Assembly: GCF_964355755.1 (NCBI RefSeq)
Contig: NC_092677.1
Location: forward strand, 24,832,101 to 24,896,100
Length of the DNA stretch: 64,000 nt
Reading direction: 5' to 3'
Source: Antedon mediterranea
Taxonomy: Eukaryota; Echinodermata; Crinoidea; Comatulida; Antedonidae
The notes beneath the pieces were generated by a model, which was not told where the DNA came from, did not search any database, and saw only the letters and a list, made by a program, of their open reading frames with translations. Shown piece after piece: positions 46,050 to 57,371 of the stretch. Each line of letters begins with the position of its first letter. The first letter of the stretch is position 1. Both the position numbers and the translations under genes were made by a program.

Positions 46050-47250
46050 TGCGTATGAATACAACAACATTGTATTAATACAGTTGATGCATCATGTATT
46101 GATGTGTAGTCTATACAATTAAAATCAATATTTCAAAAACAATAAATACTGAAATGAACGCCCAGTGAACTTGAATAAAAGAATTCTTCAAATCGAACAA
46201 CCAAAACAATTGCCGATTCATATAGGCCTATCTCAAACATTTCCATCTTTTAGAGCCAGGAATTCCCACTAAGAACAAGGCAATCTAACAACAGGACAGC
46301 TTGTCTTGCCAAGATAGGAACTTTTAACAGTCATTTGATCTTATGTCTGGCTGCGACAAATACCAACAATGCTATGTACATATTCTCAGCAGCGCGCAGT
46401 GTCTGTTAAGGGGCGTGGAACTGATCGTATCGCAGCCACAGATAAACTCTCTGAACTCCAAAGCTCAGCATCCTGTTGTTGGATTGCCTTGCTAAGAAGG
46501 ATATAAGAAACCAAAAAATCGAACATTGTAATGCAATGTAGTATTGTTATTGTATTTAATGCACAACGACAAGTCAAATAAAAACATAATGCTGCTTTAG
46601 TTGTCAATTGCAGTATTTTATAACAATTCTACCAATATCGAGTACATATTCAAACGAACCGAACCGCAAACGTAAGAGTTCTTCAAAAGTAATTCTATTT
46701 TAACTAGAAGTAGTGCTACGAAATGTATTACAAATCTACTTTCTAATTTTAAACAATCCAATTCCATTAAAATATGTCAACAACAAAAAAACAATTCGCA
46801 GCAAAAATGCATAGGCCTACAATAAACAGATATCAAAATTAATATTATAATAATATAATATTTTCCATTTATATAGCGTCATTCCCAACGATCACTTCTG
46901 GTACACTACTGTTCAACTACCTACTTCTCTCCAGTGTCAGTTCTACCAATTCCATCTATCGTCTGTCCTCCACGACACTAGCCGTAATTTAAAATGAATT
47001 TATGTACACTGGACCTATACGATGAATGGTCCTTATCCGAAAAGACTATACTGCTTACACAAAATACTGCAATTGCCCCAAACAACCATAAATAAAAAGC
47101 AGAAATAGGCCTACAATATGAATTTACAAATGACAAAGCTAAAATTGAAAAACAAAATTACATAATAGCAGTAGTTGTAGTCAAAGATCGATCGAAGGGA
47201 TGTTATCTTCGAAACATTAATATATTGTAAATTGTTAAAAAATAACACAA
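46050..47250. repeat. Array upstream-flank repeat, copy A
   Basis: Shares long collinear blocks with 50570-51790, for example ATGCATCATGTATTGATGTG, AACGCCCAGTGAACTTGAAT and CAGGACAGCTTG. Parts recur at 61370-61790 and more weakly at 54200-54470. It stands upstream of a family gene in each case and therefore marks the duplication unit. The frame at 46386-46607 is not a gene. Confidence 0.75.
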
Positions 47251-47529
47251 CTGAAGAAAGGTAAACAAACAACACGAACTATGACAATTTAAAAATATTG
47301 AAAATATCATATCTGAAAAAATAAGAACAAATCATGCAGGTGCTTTTAAAAAAAGAACCGGATAGAAATCAAGTCTGTTCTATTGCCGAAAACTGCTACA
47401 CACCCAGAATGTAGGCATTTAAAAAGCATAGCTTTAACAGAAATAAGCAACCTAGCAACTGGTTCTTCAGACTGGATAATCAGTTCTATAATTATGAATG
47501 TAACAAACGAATGAAACCAAATCCAAATG

Positions 47530-48060
47530 CTTGCTATTTTGCCCGAAATTCCGCAACCTCAAAGGTGTTCCACATATTACCTTAAATGGGGCACCTCTAA
47601 TCGTTGATAATTCAATAACCTATCTTGGTCATGTGATCAGTAATAACCTGAGTGATGAAAGTGACATCAAACGTCAATATCGATCTATTTGCATTAGGGC
47701 CAACTCTCTAAATAGAAAGTTTGGAAAATGTTCTACTAAGACTAAATGTTATCTATTTAAGAGTTACTGTGTCAGCATGTACTGTTCAACCTTATGGTGT
47801 AGATATAGAGCACTCTGAGATCACTGAAAGTATGTTATAACAATGCCTTACGTTTGCTGCTGAAGCAACCTAGACATTGTAGTGCAAGCATGATGTTTGT
47901 CTTAAATGACGTCCCATCCTTTGATGAGTTCATTAGAAAATCTGTTTTTAGTTTTAAAAAAATCGTGTGAACGCAAGTAGTAATTCCTTGATCATGGCCA
48001 TTAATCGCCACCTTCTTAATGTGTCAAGAATGCACATACAATGGAATGCTTTGTTGCATT
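47530..48060 (+). pseudogene. Remnant of a LINE reverse transcriptase C-terminal region
   Basis: An open stretch 47531-47818 reads LNGAPLIVDNSITYLGHVIS, then SDIKRQYRSICIRANSLNRK and CYLFKSYCVSMYCSTLWCRY, a C-terminal segment common in animal non-LTR elements. After the stop, other frames continue with a LLLKQPRHCSASMMFVLNDV-like block to about 47960. The catalytic part is absent and the element is dead. Confidence 0.7.
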
Positions 48061-48202
48061 GACTTAATATATTTACATATCTTTGTTTTTGTTTTATGAG
48101 CTGTTAGATTAAGATTTTTTTTTCTCTCTTTTGCTATGGATATAATATTATGTCACCATGATATTCCAATATCTCACCAATACTAAAATATAACTAGAAT
48201 TT

Positions 48203-49772
48203 AATTCGTCACTTTGACGAATTATAGGTGATCATTTTTATCATTTTATTGACATTCATATTTTTTAAACATGCACGTATGTTAACATATAATCGGAAAA
48301 TGTTGATGTATGCCATCCTATTATACGCTTATTGTGCAGAGTTGTGCCTATTATATGCCATATACAATATGTACAGTATATACTGTACTGTGTATATCTA
48401 TATACAGTGTAGCATAGGTGAAATTACGGGACACACTATCATGTTCTAATTTTTTGGTATGATGGAATTATCAAAATAACTTATGGATAACAATATCGAA
48501 AGATAATGAATTGAGCAATAAAATATAACAATTGGAAGAAAATTTGGCACGTAGAAGGGCCGTGCGCGCTCTTTAAAAATTGTATAACTTTGACGAAAGA
48601 GATGAAAAAACTACTTTTTAACTTCAACTGGCCATATGATAACGTCACAACATCCGATAGGCTAAATTTTTATATGAATTCATATCTACATTTCACCAGC
48701 TATCATACTAAGTTATAAACATCGAGGTCAACTTTAATTCAGAAGAGCTGTAATGTATTCAAATATACGTTGTAGGTAAAATTACGTAACCACCGTTTTT
48801 TAAATTTTAAGACATGATGACGTCATCCAAAAGAAAATATTGGCAACTCAAAAGTAACATAATTGGTTGAGGTAGAATGTATTAAAAAATAAAAGAAAAT
48901 CGATGACAGATAAGCGAGTTGCGCTCTGTTGAATATGGTGGTCTATGACAAAAGGGGAAAAACCCCTATTTTAAAAAATCATGTGGCCAAATGATGACGT
49001 AATACCATTTTGTACGTCTAATGTGTATATACATTTATATCTACAACTCATTGGCTTCCATATTAAGTTAAAAAAATTGGGGGTCATCTTCCATTCTGAA
49101 GAGTTATATTCATTTTAAAAGGGCCCTACTTTTAACCATTTTTAGCACTTTTGTACAATTAATGTGCGCACTTTGTCATGTTTAACGTGCTCGTATACCG
49201 TTATTTTAAGTCGGACTGGATTCAAAATCGGAGATTGTACTAAGAATTGTGTGTAGAATGTCATGTATACATCAAATTTTATTTTTTACGCTTTTTAAGG
49301 ATTGCGTGCGCAAAAACGTATTTTTGCGCAGTAATTTTTTGAAACACGCAAATGGCCTAATTCATACTCTAAATTGATCAAAACTTAATTTTGAGCTTTT
49401 TAAAATCTTTACGCGCGATTTCACGTTCATGACCTTGAGACGCGCGAGTTTTTATTTGCTAATATTTTTTACCTTGACCTGAAAATTACGTGTAGAGAAT
49501 TTCATAAATATGTGATAATCAATTATGAACATATGATGGATAATGAGATTTCACAAAATCGCGTATACGTGACGTCACGGTTGAGTGATCACGCTGAAAA
49601 GCTTATTATGGCTAAGTTAAAGTATTTGAAAGACATTGTGAATTTTTTGTGATCATTGTTATTCAACTTTTTGAGATAATTGCTAAACAAAAAGTGTACA
49701 GAAAGAATAATAACAATAATAAAGATTTTGTACAATAACAATAGGTGATCATTTTATTCTAAATGATCACCT
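48203..49772. mobile_element. Possible 1.5-kb non-coding element with AGGTGATCATTT ends
   Basis: The left end has a perfect hairpin AATTCGTCA-CTT-TGACGAATT (48203-48223) followed by ATAGGTGATCATTTTT. The right end (49743-49772) has AGGTGATCATTTTATTC and then AAATGATCACCT. Between them lie repeated blocks with GGCCATATGATGACGTCA-like and ATGATGACGTAAT words. No transposase frame. The limits are my inference. Confidence 0.4.
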
Positions 49773-49950
49773 AAATATACTTTCTTCGTTTGTCTCGAAT
49801 ATCAAAATGTAATACAATTCAACAAATGCGATAAGATTTAAACAACACCAAACTACAGAGGTAAATTCACTAAAACAATAATCTAACTACTACACAGTAA
49901 ATCAATATCTTTAGATTTTTTGATAGCTCCCATTATGGTTCCATGTATGT

Positions 49951-50562
49951 TTAACTGTTATAGCGCCCTCTATAATAAACCTTCCGATATTTCATTTTAA
50001 TTTTACGGAGAAAATATAATATCGGAAAAATTAACTTCCTTTTTTTCCAAAGCATAAAGCTCATCTTTAGATCCTTCTGGTGCCCCCACCAACCAGGTTT
50101 GTTATCAAAACCATTCAGTACTTTCTTATCATCATCTGGAAGAGAACATTCCTGGAACAAGGATGTCGACAAGAGCATAAAATGTGCATTTATGGCAATA
50201 CGTGCAAAGATTTCAGTAAAACCATCGCCACTGTTGTCTCTGTAGATCAAGTACGTATTTGGACTTGCGTTAGACAGGAAATCTGTAAGATTTTGCTCAA
50301 AGTTCTGCAACCCTGTAACTGCACTTACAAACTTGAACACCAGTATAACATCCGCTTCAGCTACAGGTCCTGTCACTGTACGTGCTACTGGAGAGTTGCT
50401 AATATCATGCGCAATGAATTTGGTATTAGGAAAATCGATCGTTCCAGCTTTACTTAGATCCAAACTTCCCACAACTGGATCCCAGACTTCCTTCCATTCA
50501 CTGTATTTATCAATAATTGTTGGAGTAAGAAACAATTCTCGGGGATCGTCTTTTGTTTGCAT
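49951..50562 (-). pseudogene. Array copy 9, N-terminally truncated, lacking motif I
   Basis: About 203 codons open from near the loop before TPTIIDKYSEW. HDISNSP, VILVFKFVSAVTGL, FEQNLTDFLSN and KMSFMLWKKR are present. The N-terminal helices and the GGGPGTD motif are missing: the sequence upstream of 50562 switches directly to the array flank repeat, which points to a deletion that joined upstream flank to mid-gene. GDN is changed to RDN. Unable to bind SAM in the family's way, so probably a pseudogene, although the remaining frame is intact and runs into a basic tail. Confidence 0.7.
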
Positions 50563-50569
50563 GTATGTT

Positions 50570-51790
50570 CACGTATGAATACAACATTGTATTATTATTC
50601 ATACAATCGATGCATCATGCATTGATGTGTAGTCTATACAAATAAAATCAATATTTCAAAAACAATAAATACTGAAATAAACGCCCAGTGAACTTGAATA
50701 AAAGAATTCTTCAAATCGAACAACCAAAACAATTGCCAATTCACATAGAAGGCCTATCTAAAACATTTCCATCTTTTAGAGCCAGGAATTCACACTAAGA
50801 ACAAGGCAATCTAACAACAGGACAGCTTGCCTTGACAAGATAGGAACTTTTAACAGTCATTTGATCTTATGTCTGGCTGCGACAAACACCACAGTATGTA
50901 CATATTCTCAGCAGCGCGCGGTGTCTGTCAAGGGGCGTGGAACTGCTCGTTTCGCAGCCACAGATAAACCCTTTGATCTCCGAAGCTCAGCATCCTGATG
51001 TTAGATTGCTTTTGTATTAAAAAGGATAAAAAAGACACCAATAAAATTGTAATGCAATGCAGTATTGTTATTGTATTGAATACACAACGACAAGTAAATA
51101 AAAAACATAAATGCTGTTATGAATTACAGTACTATTTAATAACAATTTTACCGATATCAAGTACATATTCAAACGTAAGAGGTCTTCAAAGATAATTTTA
51201 CTTTCACTAGAATGAGCACTTACGAAATGTATTAAAACCATCTAGCCTAAAATCTACTTTTTCTAAATTTAAAACAATTTAATTTAATTAAAATAAGTAA
51301 AAAAAAAAACAATTCGCAGCAAAAATGCTGAAATATATGGTTATCATCAATAAACAGATATCGAAATTAAAATTATATAATATAATATTTTCAATTTATA
51401 TAGATCATTTTATACGATCACTTCTATTACACTACTATTCAACTATACATACTTCTCCCCTAAGTCAGTGCTGCCATTTCAATCTATCGTCTGTATCTAT
51501 GATACTGGCCGTGCGAGCTACTACATTCTTTAAAGTGAATTTATGTACACTGGACATACGGTGTACGAATCCTTATCCGAAAAGACTATACTAACTTACA
51601 AAAAATATTTTACAGCAATTGCCCCAAACAACCATGAATAAAAAGCTTATTTACAAATGACAACAAGCTATAACTACAAACAAAATACACAATGGTGGTC
51701 AAAGAATCATCGATCGAAGAAGGACGTTATCTTCGAAGTTAAATATAGTATAAATTGTACTTGTAACACAATTGAAGAAAGGTAAGCAAC
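50570..51790. repeat. Array upstream-flank repeat, copy B
   Basis: Collinear with 46050-47250 (shared AACAATAAATACTGAAAT, GAACTTGAATAAAAGAATTC and CAGCGCGCGGTGTCTGTC-type words). It confirms that the unit of duplication included about 1.2 kb upstream of the gene. No gene inside. Confidence 0.75.
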
Positions 51791-51936
51791 TACACGAGCT
51801 ATAACAATTACAAACTATTGAAGATAATATATAAATACTTGATAGAATTAAAGTCTACAGAATAAATATTGTGATGTAGCGTTATTTGTTATTAATACTG
51901 TATCAATAAATCTATAATTAAAGACGATGAAATCAT

Positions 51937-53783
51937 CTAAACCGGTGGTTGTTGTTTTCTCAAAAGCATAAAGTACATTTCTTCGTTATTTTAGTGGTTC
52001 TCATGATACCTTCCATCAAGTTCATTGAGTGCTCCATCATCTGGAATTGTTATTACCTGGTGTTGGATTTCCGGTTTGACGTTTTTAAAACCAGCATTTT
52101 CTGCAATTCTTCTGAAAGTTGGAATCAAACGATCGTCACTGTTGTCGCCGAAGAACAAGTACGAACCTAGAGACGCATTACGGAGGAGATCCGTCAGGTT
52201 TTGCTCAAATATAGGCAATGCTGCAATTGCACTTACAAACTTGAACAGCAGTATGACATTCGCTTCAGAGACGGATCTTCTCACCAGAGGTCCCGCAGGT
52301 TTGCTTATATCATATCCAATATACCCGTTCAAATGGATCGAAGCAGCTTCATCTGGATTCTGGTTAGCAATGGCATTCCAGGCGTCCTCCCATTCATAAT
52401 ATTTATCAATAATGGTTGCATTAAGAACCAATTCTCTGGCGTCGTTACTTTTTTTAAAGCTTCGCATGTACCTATAAAATCCAAGTACATCAGTTCCCGG
52501 ACGCGATTTTTTTTTTCGTACATAAGTTGGGGACCCCCTCATGAAACGTCACAAAATAAACATGAATAATTCATCAGTTAAATTTTCTTGTTCCGTGTGC
52601 ACCCAAGCGTATAGCGAAGTGATTACAGTTTACACAAGTGCGGTACGATTCTAGGCCTATCTCCGCTGTGGTTGCCGCGTGCGATTATTTCATAATAGAA
52701 TAGCGGCGTTTTGTGTGGATTGTCGAAATAATCAGCCTTTAATTTATGGTGTTTTTAATATAATTTATTACTAAAGAATTACGTGTTAAAATTATAGTTT
52801 CTAATGATACTATTAGGCCTAATTACTAGTCTCTAAACCCATGTCTATTCTAGTAGTAGCTGTGATGTGTTGGTGTGTGTGACGTGTGTGTTAGTTAGGT
52901 ATGACACAGTCCGAGTAATAAGTCAGCAAAATTAAATAATAAACATTACACAAAAATACATTTTTTTATTCTCGTGGGTCTAATCTTCCCATCTCATGTG
53001 TTCATATACGCGCATTTTTAAAGTTCCTTTGAGTACATGCATATTGTTTGATAATAAAATAGCAGAATTAAAAAATTACAGTACACAAATTATACACATT
53101 CTTTATTCTTGTGGGTCTAAGCTTTCTTTGGGCTATGTCCAATTACTACTTAGTTTAATGTCTTGCCTACCTGTCGATTAGCCTCGACACATTTTGCATA
53201 GTGGACGTGTGTGTGAAGAAGAGGTGCGCGAAGGCAATCACGTGAATTGACCTAGACTCCTAGGCCTATTGTAGAAAGAATCGTATCGCGGTTGTTGTGT
53301 AATCAGATCACTTCTTGTTGCTATACGCCTGGGTGCACACGGAACAACAAATTTAACTGATGAATTATTCATGTTTATTTTGTGACGTTTCATGAGGGGG
53401 TCCCCAACTTATGTACGAAAAAAAAAATCGCTTCCCGGACCACCACCAATGGAACACACATTCAGATTTAACTGTTCTCCGTTATCGTAATTTTCAAACC
53501 AAAAAGCACGATTCAAATGAAACTCATCAAGTCCAACCTTAACCGAATGGCAAAGAAATGGAAAGTACATGTACATATATGCAGCTTGGTATCTGGATTT
53601 GTTATAAGGAATTACAACATACTTTCGTTTATGGAATTCTGCAGCCGAACTCCGTCCTGTATAAAAACTCACTGTTGAAGACAAACCCTTTAAAATATTA
53701 TGCATTTCCAAAGCCAATTCGTTGTCGTCGTGAATCAACTGCCGATGAGCATCGGTAGCAATTTGTTGCACTGTTCTCGCCAT
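51937..53783 (-). pseudogene. Array copy 10, split by a TIR element and ended early by TAA
   Basis: The N-terminal part (MARTVQQIATDAHRQL, YQAAYMYMYFPFLCHSVKVG, NVCSIGGGPG) ends at about 53432. The C-terminal part resumes at 52502 with GTDVLGFYRYMRS, NATIIDKYYEW, GYIGYDISKPAG and VILLFKFVSAIAAL. The 929 bp between (52503-53431) are a transposable element flanked by 9-bp duplications, so the break falls exactly inside the codons of GGGPG. Separately, a TAA at 51991-51993 replaces the expected Gln codon before the last strand, whose EMYFMLLRK is still readable to 51939. Two independent lesions make this a clear pseudogene. Confidence 0.88.
52503..53431. mobile_element. Non-autonomous long-TIR DNA transposon (Mutator-like by TSD), 929 bp
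   Basis: The ends read GCGATTTTTTTTTTCGTACA on both strands, and the inverted arms stay nearly identical for about 115 bp (GGGGACCCCCTCATGAAACG, then GTGCACCCAAGCGTATAG), with weaker pairing to about 190 bp. The flanks are a 9-bp direct duplication TTCCCGGAC at 52494-52502 and 53432-53440. No transposase frame. The centre has a roughly 125-bp internal duplication around TTATTCTCGTGGGTCTAA. A 9-bp TSD with long TIRs is typical of Mutator-like elements. Confidence 0.9.
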
Positions 53784-54635
53784 CTTGTACAACTAATCGT
53801 CTTAGTATTAAATAACGATAAAGATGTAGATTGTTCCAATATAGATTGTTTATGAGTACGCTTTATGCACAAAAAACAACTGATGGCCAGACTTAATTAT
53901 TGTAGTCACACTGAATTAAACAACAATCGAAAATTATATTTAGAATAACAATGACACATTCTTTATTTCTTCAAGTTAATTACATTAATATGCATAGGAC
54001 ATAACAAAAATAAATTGTGCAACCTCGTCTCCCGTACCGAAGAAATCGGCCCACAGTCTGATGACGAATTCTAATTGGTAGATCCAGTTGGTTTGGCTAT
54101 ATTATACACTACTTTAAAGCGGAATTTTAAAACTAATTTTAAGTATTGAGAACAACAATCAAATTGACGTTGACCTCCGTCGTTCATTTACTGAAGTGAA
54201 AACAATACTACCTGATAAATGTGACATTAAAAACCTATTTGCATAAAAATGCTAAACTACATAGTTATGATGTATAATGAAAACGATAAGAATTACCCAA
54301 AATGTATAACACAAAGAAATTGCAAAGAATAAAAAGCAGAAATACAATTATGAATATAGAATAAAGACATTGTCAAAGAAGTAATGGGCAAAATATTAAC
54401 AGATAAATTCAAAGGTAGTCCAAGAAACATCGATCGAAGCATAGTGATCGATAATATTGATGATGATCAAATGTATACCAAATAAAGTAATTACGAAAAC
54501 AATAACTACGATTCTGTTTCATTTTGTAAAACGAACCTGAGGTTTATAGTCCAGACAAAATATCAATAACTTACCTATTGACAACGAATAAATGCATGAA
54601 CAAACATAAGCAGCGCACAATAAACATACAGTATA
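53784..54635. other. Intergenic between array copies 10 and 11; no gene seen
   Basis: AT-rich. Words such as AATAAAAAGCAGAAATAC and AACATCGATCGAAG match the array flank repeat at about 47085-47200, so this is probably an older copy of that flank. Confidence 0.5.
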
Positions 54636-55757
54636 CTATTTCTGCTTCTTTCTAACTACTGTATTGTTTTTTTTCCAAAGCATGAAGCTCATGTTTATCT
54701 TCTTTTGGTGATAATAGGTATATATCTTATCAAGTTTATTAAGTTCTGCATCAACTGGAATTTTTCTATTCACTAACACGGGTCGCTGCGTCACACTTTC
54801 AAATCCGGCAGCAGTGGCAATTCCCTTAAAGACTTCAGCAAAATCACCTCTACTATTGTCTCCATAGACCATGAGGGAACCTAGGCGCGCATTAGAGAGG
54901 AGCTCTCTCATGTTTGCTTCAAAAATTTGCAAGCGGCGGTTATCCGCTTCCGCATTTTGACGGCGGTTACCAATAACCGCACTTACAAACTTTATCAGTA
55001 GAATAACCTTGGCATCAGCGACAGAATCTAGCACATTTTGTGTCGGTCGAATGTTTATATCATATCCAATGTATTCCCCCATATTGATATTGTGAGCTTC
55101 GTCTGGATTCTTGCTCACAACGGCATCCCAGGATGTCTTCCATTCACAGTATTTATCAATAATCGTTGCGTTAAGAACAACATTTCGGTTGTCATTATCT
55201 CTTCTCAGCAAATCTTTCAAGTACCTGCAAAATCCAAGTACATCAGTACCGGGACCTCCACCAATAGAGCAAACATTAATTCCTTCTAAATGATTATTTT
55301 CAAACCAACAATCACGATTTACATGAAACAAATTAAGTCCAATCTTAACCGAATGACAAAGAGCTGGAAAGTACAGAAACATATATGCCGCTTGATATCT
55401 GTATTCGTTATATGGGACTTGTAGATTTTGTCCCCGCCAGAAGATATTCTGTGTGTTAGACAAATATTTTAAAGCACCACGAATTATATCACGTAGTGCG
55501 TTGTCTTGTAAGAGTAAATCTAGATGTACAGCAGCAGCAAGTTGTTGCACCGGTTCGACTTGTGGTTGCACCGGGTCTGCTGGTGGTTGCACCGGGTCTG
55601 CTGGTGGTTCCGGCGGGTCTGCTGGTGGTTGCACCGGGTCTGCTGGTGGTTCCGCCGGGTCTGCTGGTGGTTCCGCCGGGTCTGCTGGTGGTTCCGCCTG
55701 ATTTCCATCATTGTTTAAATTCAAACCCTCTAGACCAGCGACCTGATCATCCGCCAT
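54636..55757 (-). CDS. Methyltransferase-like protein, array copy 11, with N-terminal heptapeptide repeats
   Basis: 373 aa from the ATG at 55757 (MADDQVAGLEGLNLNNDGNQ). Residues 21-67 are about seven imperfect copies of a Pro-rich heptapeptide (AEPPADP / VQPPADP), coded by a 21-bp tandem. The methyltransferase-like core follows: YQAAYMFLYF (121-130), VCSIGGGPGTD (162-172), NATIIDKYCEW, GYDINIRPT, VILLIKFVSAV with an extra loop GNRRQNAEADNRR after it, SLMVYGDN and MSFMLWKKN. The tail is basic. Only this copy and copy 13 have the disordered acidic/proline-rich head, and their upstream sequences are also nearly identical, so they form a sub-lineage. The head may mediate binding, but nothing shows with what. 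Confidence 0.8.
   Translation of the reverse strand: MADDQVAGLEGLNLNNDGNQAEPPADPAEPPADPAEPPADPVQPPADPPEPPADPVQPPADPVQPQVEPVQQLAAAVHLDLLLQDNALRDIIRGALKYLSNTQNIFWRGQNLQVPYNEYRYQAAYMFLYFPALCHSVKIGLNLFHVNRDCWFENNHLEGINVCSIGGGPGTDVLGFCRYLKDLLRRDNDNRNVVLNATIIDKYCEWKTSWDAVVSKNPDEAHNINMGEYIGYDINIRPTQNVLDSVADAKVILLIKFVSAVIGNRRQNAEADNRRLQIFEANMRELLSNARLGSLMVYGDNSRGDFAEVFKGIATAAGFESVTQRPVLVNRKIPVDAELNKLDKIYTYYHQKKINMSFMLWKKNNTVVRKKQK
55558..55697 (-). repeat. Coding 21-bp minisatellite in array copy 11
   Basis: Direct repeats of GGTCTGCTGGTGGTTSCRCC on the plus strand. In the gene frame they give AEPPADP/VQPPADP; other frames also stay open, which produces shadow ORFs on both strands. Confidence 0.85.
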
Positions 55758-55777
55758 CTTCCCCAAACAAATGGGTG

Positions 55778-55787
55778 TTTTTATTAT
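55778..55787 (-). promoter_or_regulatory. TATA-like box of array copy 11
   Basis: TATAATAAAA with its first T 30 bp before the ATG, in a block conserved with copy 13 (ACACCCATTTGTTTG...). Confidence 0.4.
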
Positions 55788-56865
55788 AACAATAAAATGT
55801 CGGTTTCCCCAGAATACAAACTAAAGTATTTTGGATGATTCGAAGATTATTAATGTTCAAGTACACACTGCTGTATGCACAAAATGCAATCTGATGACCA
55901 GAGTAAAATGATTGACTCAACACACTTTCACACTGAAATAATTATTGATTACTTCGAAAAACGTCAATTCTATTTTGAATAACAATAACACAATGTTTTC
56001 ATTCATCAAATGTATTCATACATTTATGGGAATTAAAATAAAACCAATATTTAGAACAATGTGAACAACCCTAAATAGATGAGCTGATGATGCTGGCTCT
56101 ATTGTCAAGTGTGAATTTTCTAAAGAAAACCAACTGTGCTTCCCTAGGGCAGTATATGTGATACTAGCCAATGAGAAATGCTATATTATTGACACTTTAG
56201 TGTGCAACAAAATTAAATCAATATTCAAAACATTGTGAAGCATGAATAGATAAACCAGTGGTGTTGGCTCTATTGTTCCATCTTCATGACAGTGTGGGGA
56301 GGAGGAGAGAGAGAGAAAGGAGAGGAAGAGATTGGGGGGGGGGGGGGGGGGGCGGAAGAGAGAATGTGCGAATTTGCAAAACAAAGGCATTGCTTCTCTC
56401 AGTACTGTACTGTACGTGACATCCTGTGAGAGTATATTTGCTACTTCATAATTTTCAAATATTATTACGGTAGAACAACTATCTTTTAATACTAAGTGTC
56501 TGTTTTGGGAATAAATACTCTCTCATAAATAAGTCCATCTCATTCAGAGCCAAGTCAGCATGTAATGTATGTGATATCCTGTGACAGCCTGTGTACTTTA
56601 TTCATAGTACATAATTTTCAAATATTATTACGGTAGAACAACTATCTTTTTACTAAGAGTCTGTTTAGGGAATAAATACTCTCTCATAAATAAGTCCATC
56701 TCATTTAGAGCCAAGTCAGCATGTAATTTCACAACATCATCCCTTTCGGTCGCTAAAATGTGTTTCAAAGTACGATACAAATCTAGCAGACTTGATTCAA
56801 GTACTGACATGGCCTCTTTTGAATTGATTCCACTTTGTTTGGTTTTTTTTTCACTAAACTACATT
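55788..56865. other. Intergenic; flank repeat, G run, no gene
   Basis: 55788-55900 is nearly identical to 63817-63930 (duplicated promoter flank). A run of about 20 G lies at 56333-56352, preceded by GGAGGAGAGAGAGAGAAAGG. About 56460-56540 and 56615-56720 are a direct duplication (ATTTTCAAATATTATTACGG, then AATAAATACTCTCTCATAAA). No supported gene. Confidence 0.55.
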
Positions 56866-56945
56866 CAGGTGTCGGTGAGTTGTTTATGTCATATCCAATG
56901 TATTGTATATCGATACGGCGAGCCTCGTTTAGGTTATTTTCCTTT
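56866..56945 (-). pseudogene. Small relic of an array gene
   Basis: The plus-strand words GAGTTGTTTATGTCATATCC, AATGTATTG and ATATCGATACGGCGAGCCTC match the YIGYDIN-coding block of copies 11 and 13 (for example 62440-62500). No other gene part remains. Confidence 0.55.
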
Positions 56946-57371
56946 TATTCAGTTTATACCAATTGTTTGTCACCGATATAAAGGTGCAAGTTCAAAATAA
57001 ATATTATTATTATTATACAAAACACTGTGAACGCTGACTCTATTGTCAGAAATAAGAATGTGTAAATTATTGGCTAAACCAACAAAAGCTTGAGCAAGGC
57101 TTAAGTCAGCATCCAGAATAACATTAGTACAGCAAAACATTTTAATGAGATGCAAATAATCTTGATGCACAGTGAAGTTTAATTAATTAATTACTTTCTA
57201 TTGCTTCTGTTGTATGTAAATTCCATAAACAATCTATCACCGCATGCTTTTACAGTACTATTACCTTTCTTTAAGCCAATACGCTGTATCCGTTTACCAT
57301 ATTAAAAGTATATAGCAATTCTATATTCGTCAAACAAAATGCTGTTTGACTTGTAAATTACAGTATTTATT
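56946..57371. other. Intergenic, no gene seen
   Basis: AT-rich with an ATT tract at 57004-57015. Words around ACTGTGAACGCTGACTCTAT resemble 56060-56110 and 60965-61010, so it is part of the repeated array flank. Confidence 0.45.

Noticed and set aside
55514-55711. Gln/Asn/Arg-rich frame NHQQTRR on the minus strand
   Set aside because: Shadow of the 21-bp coding repeat in array copy 11.
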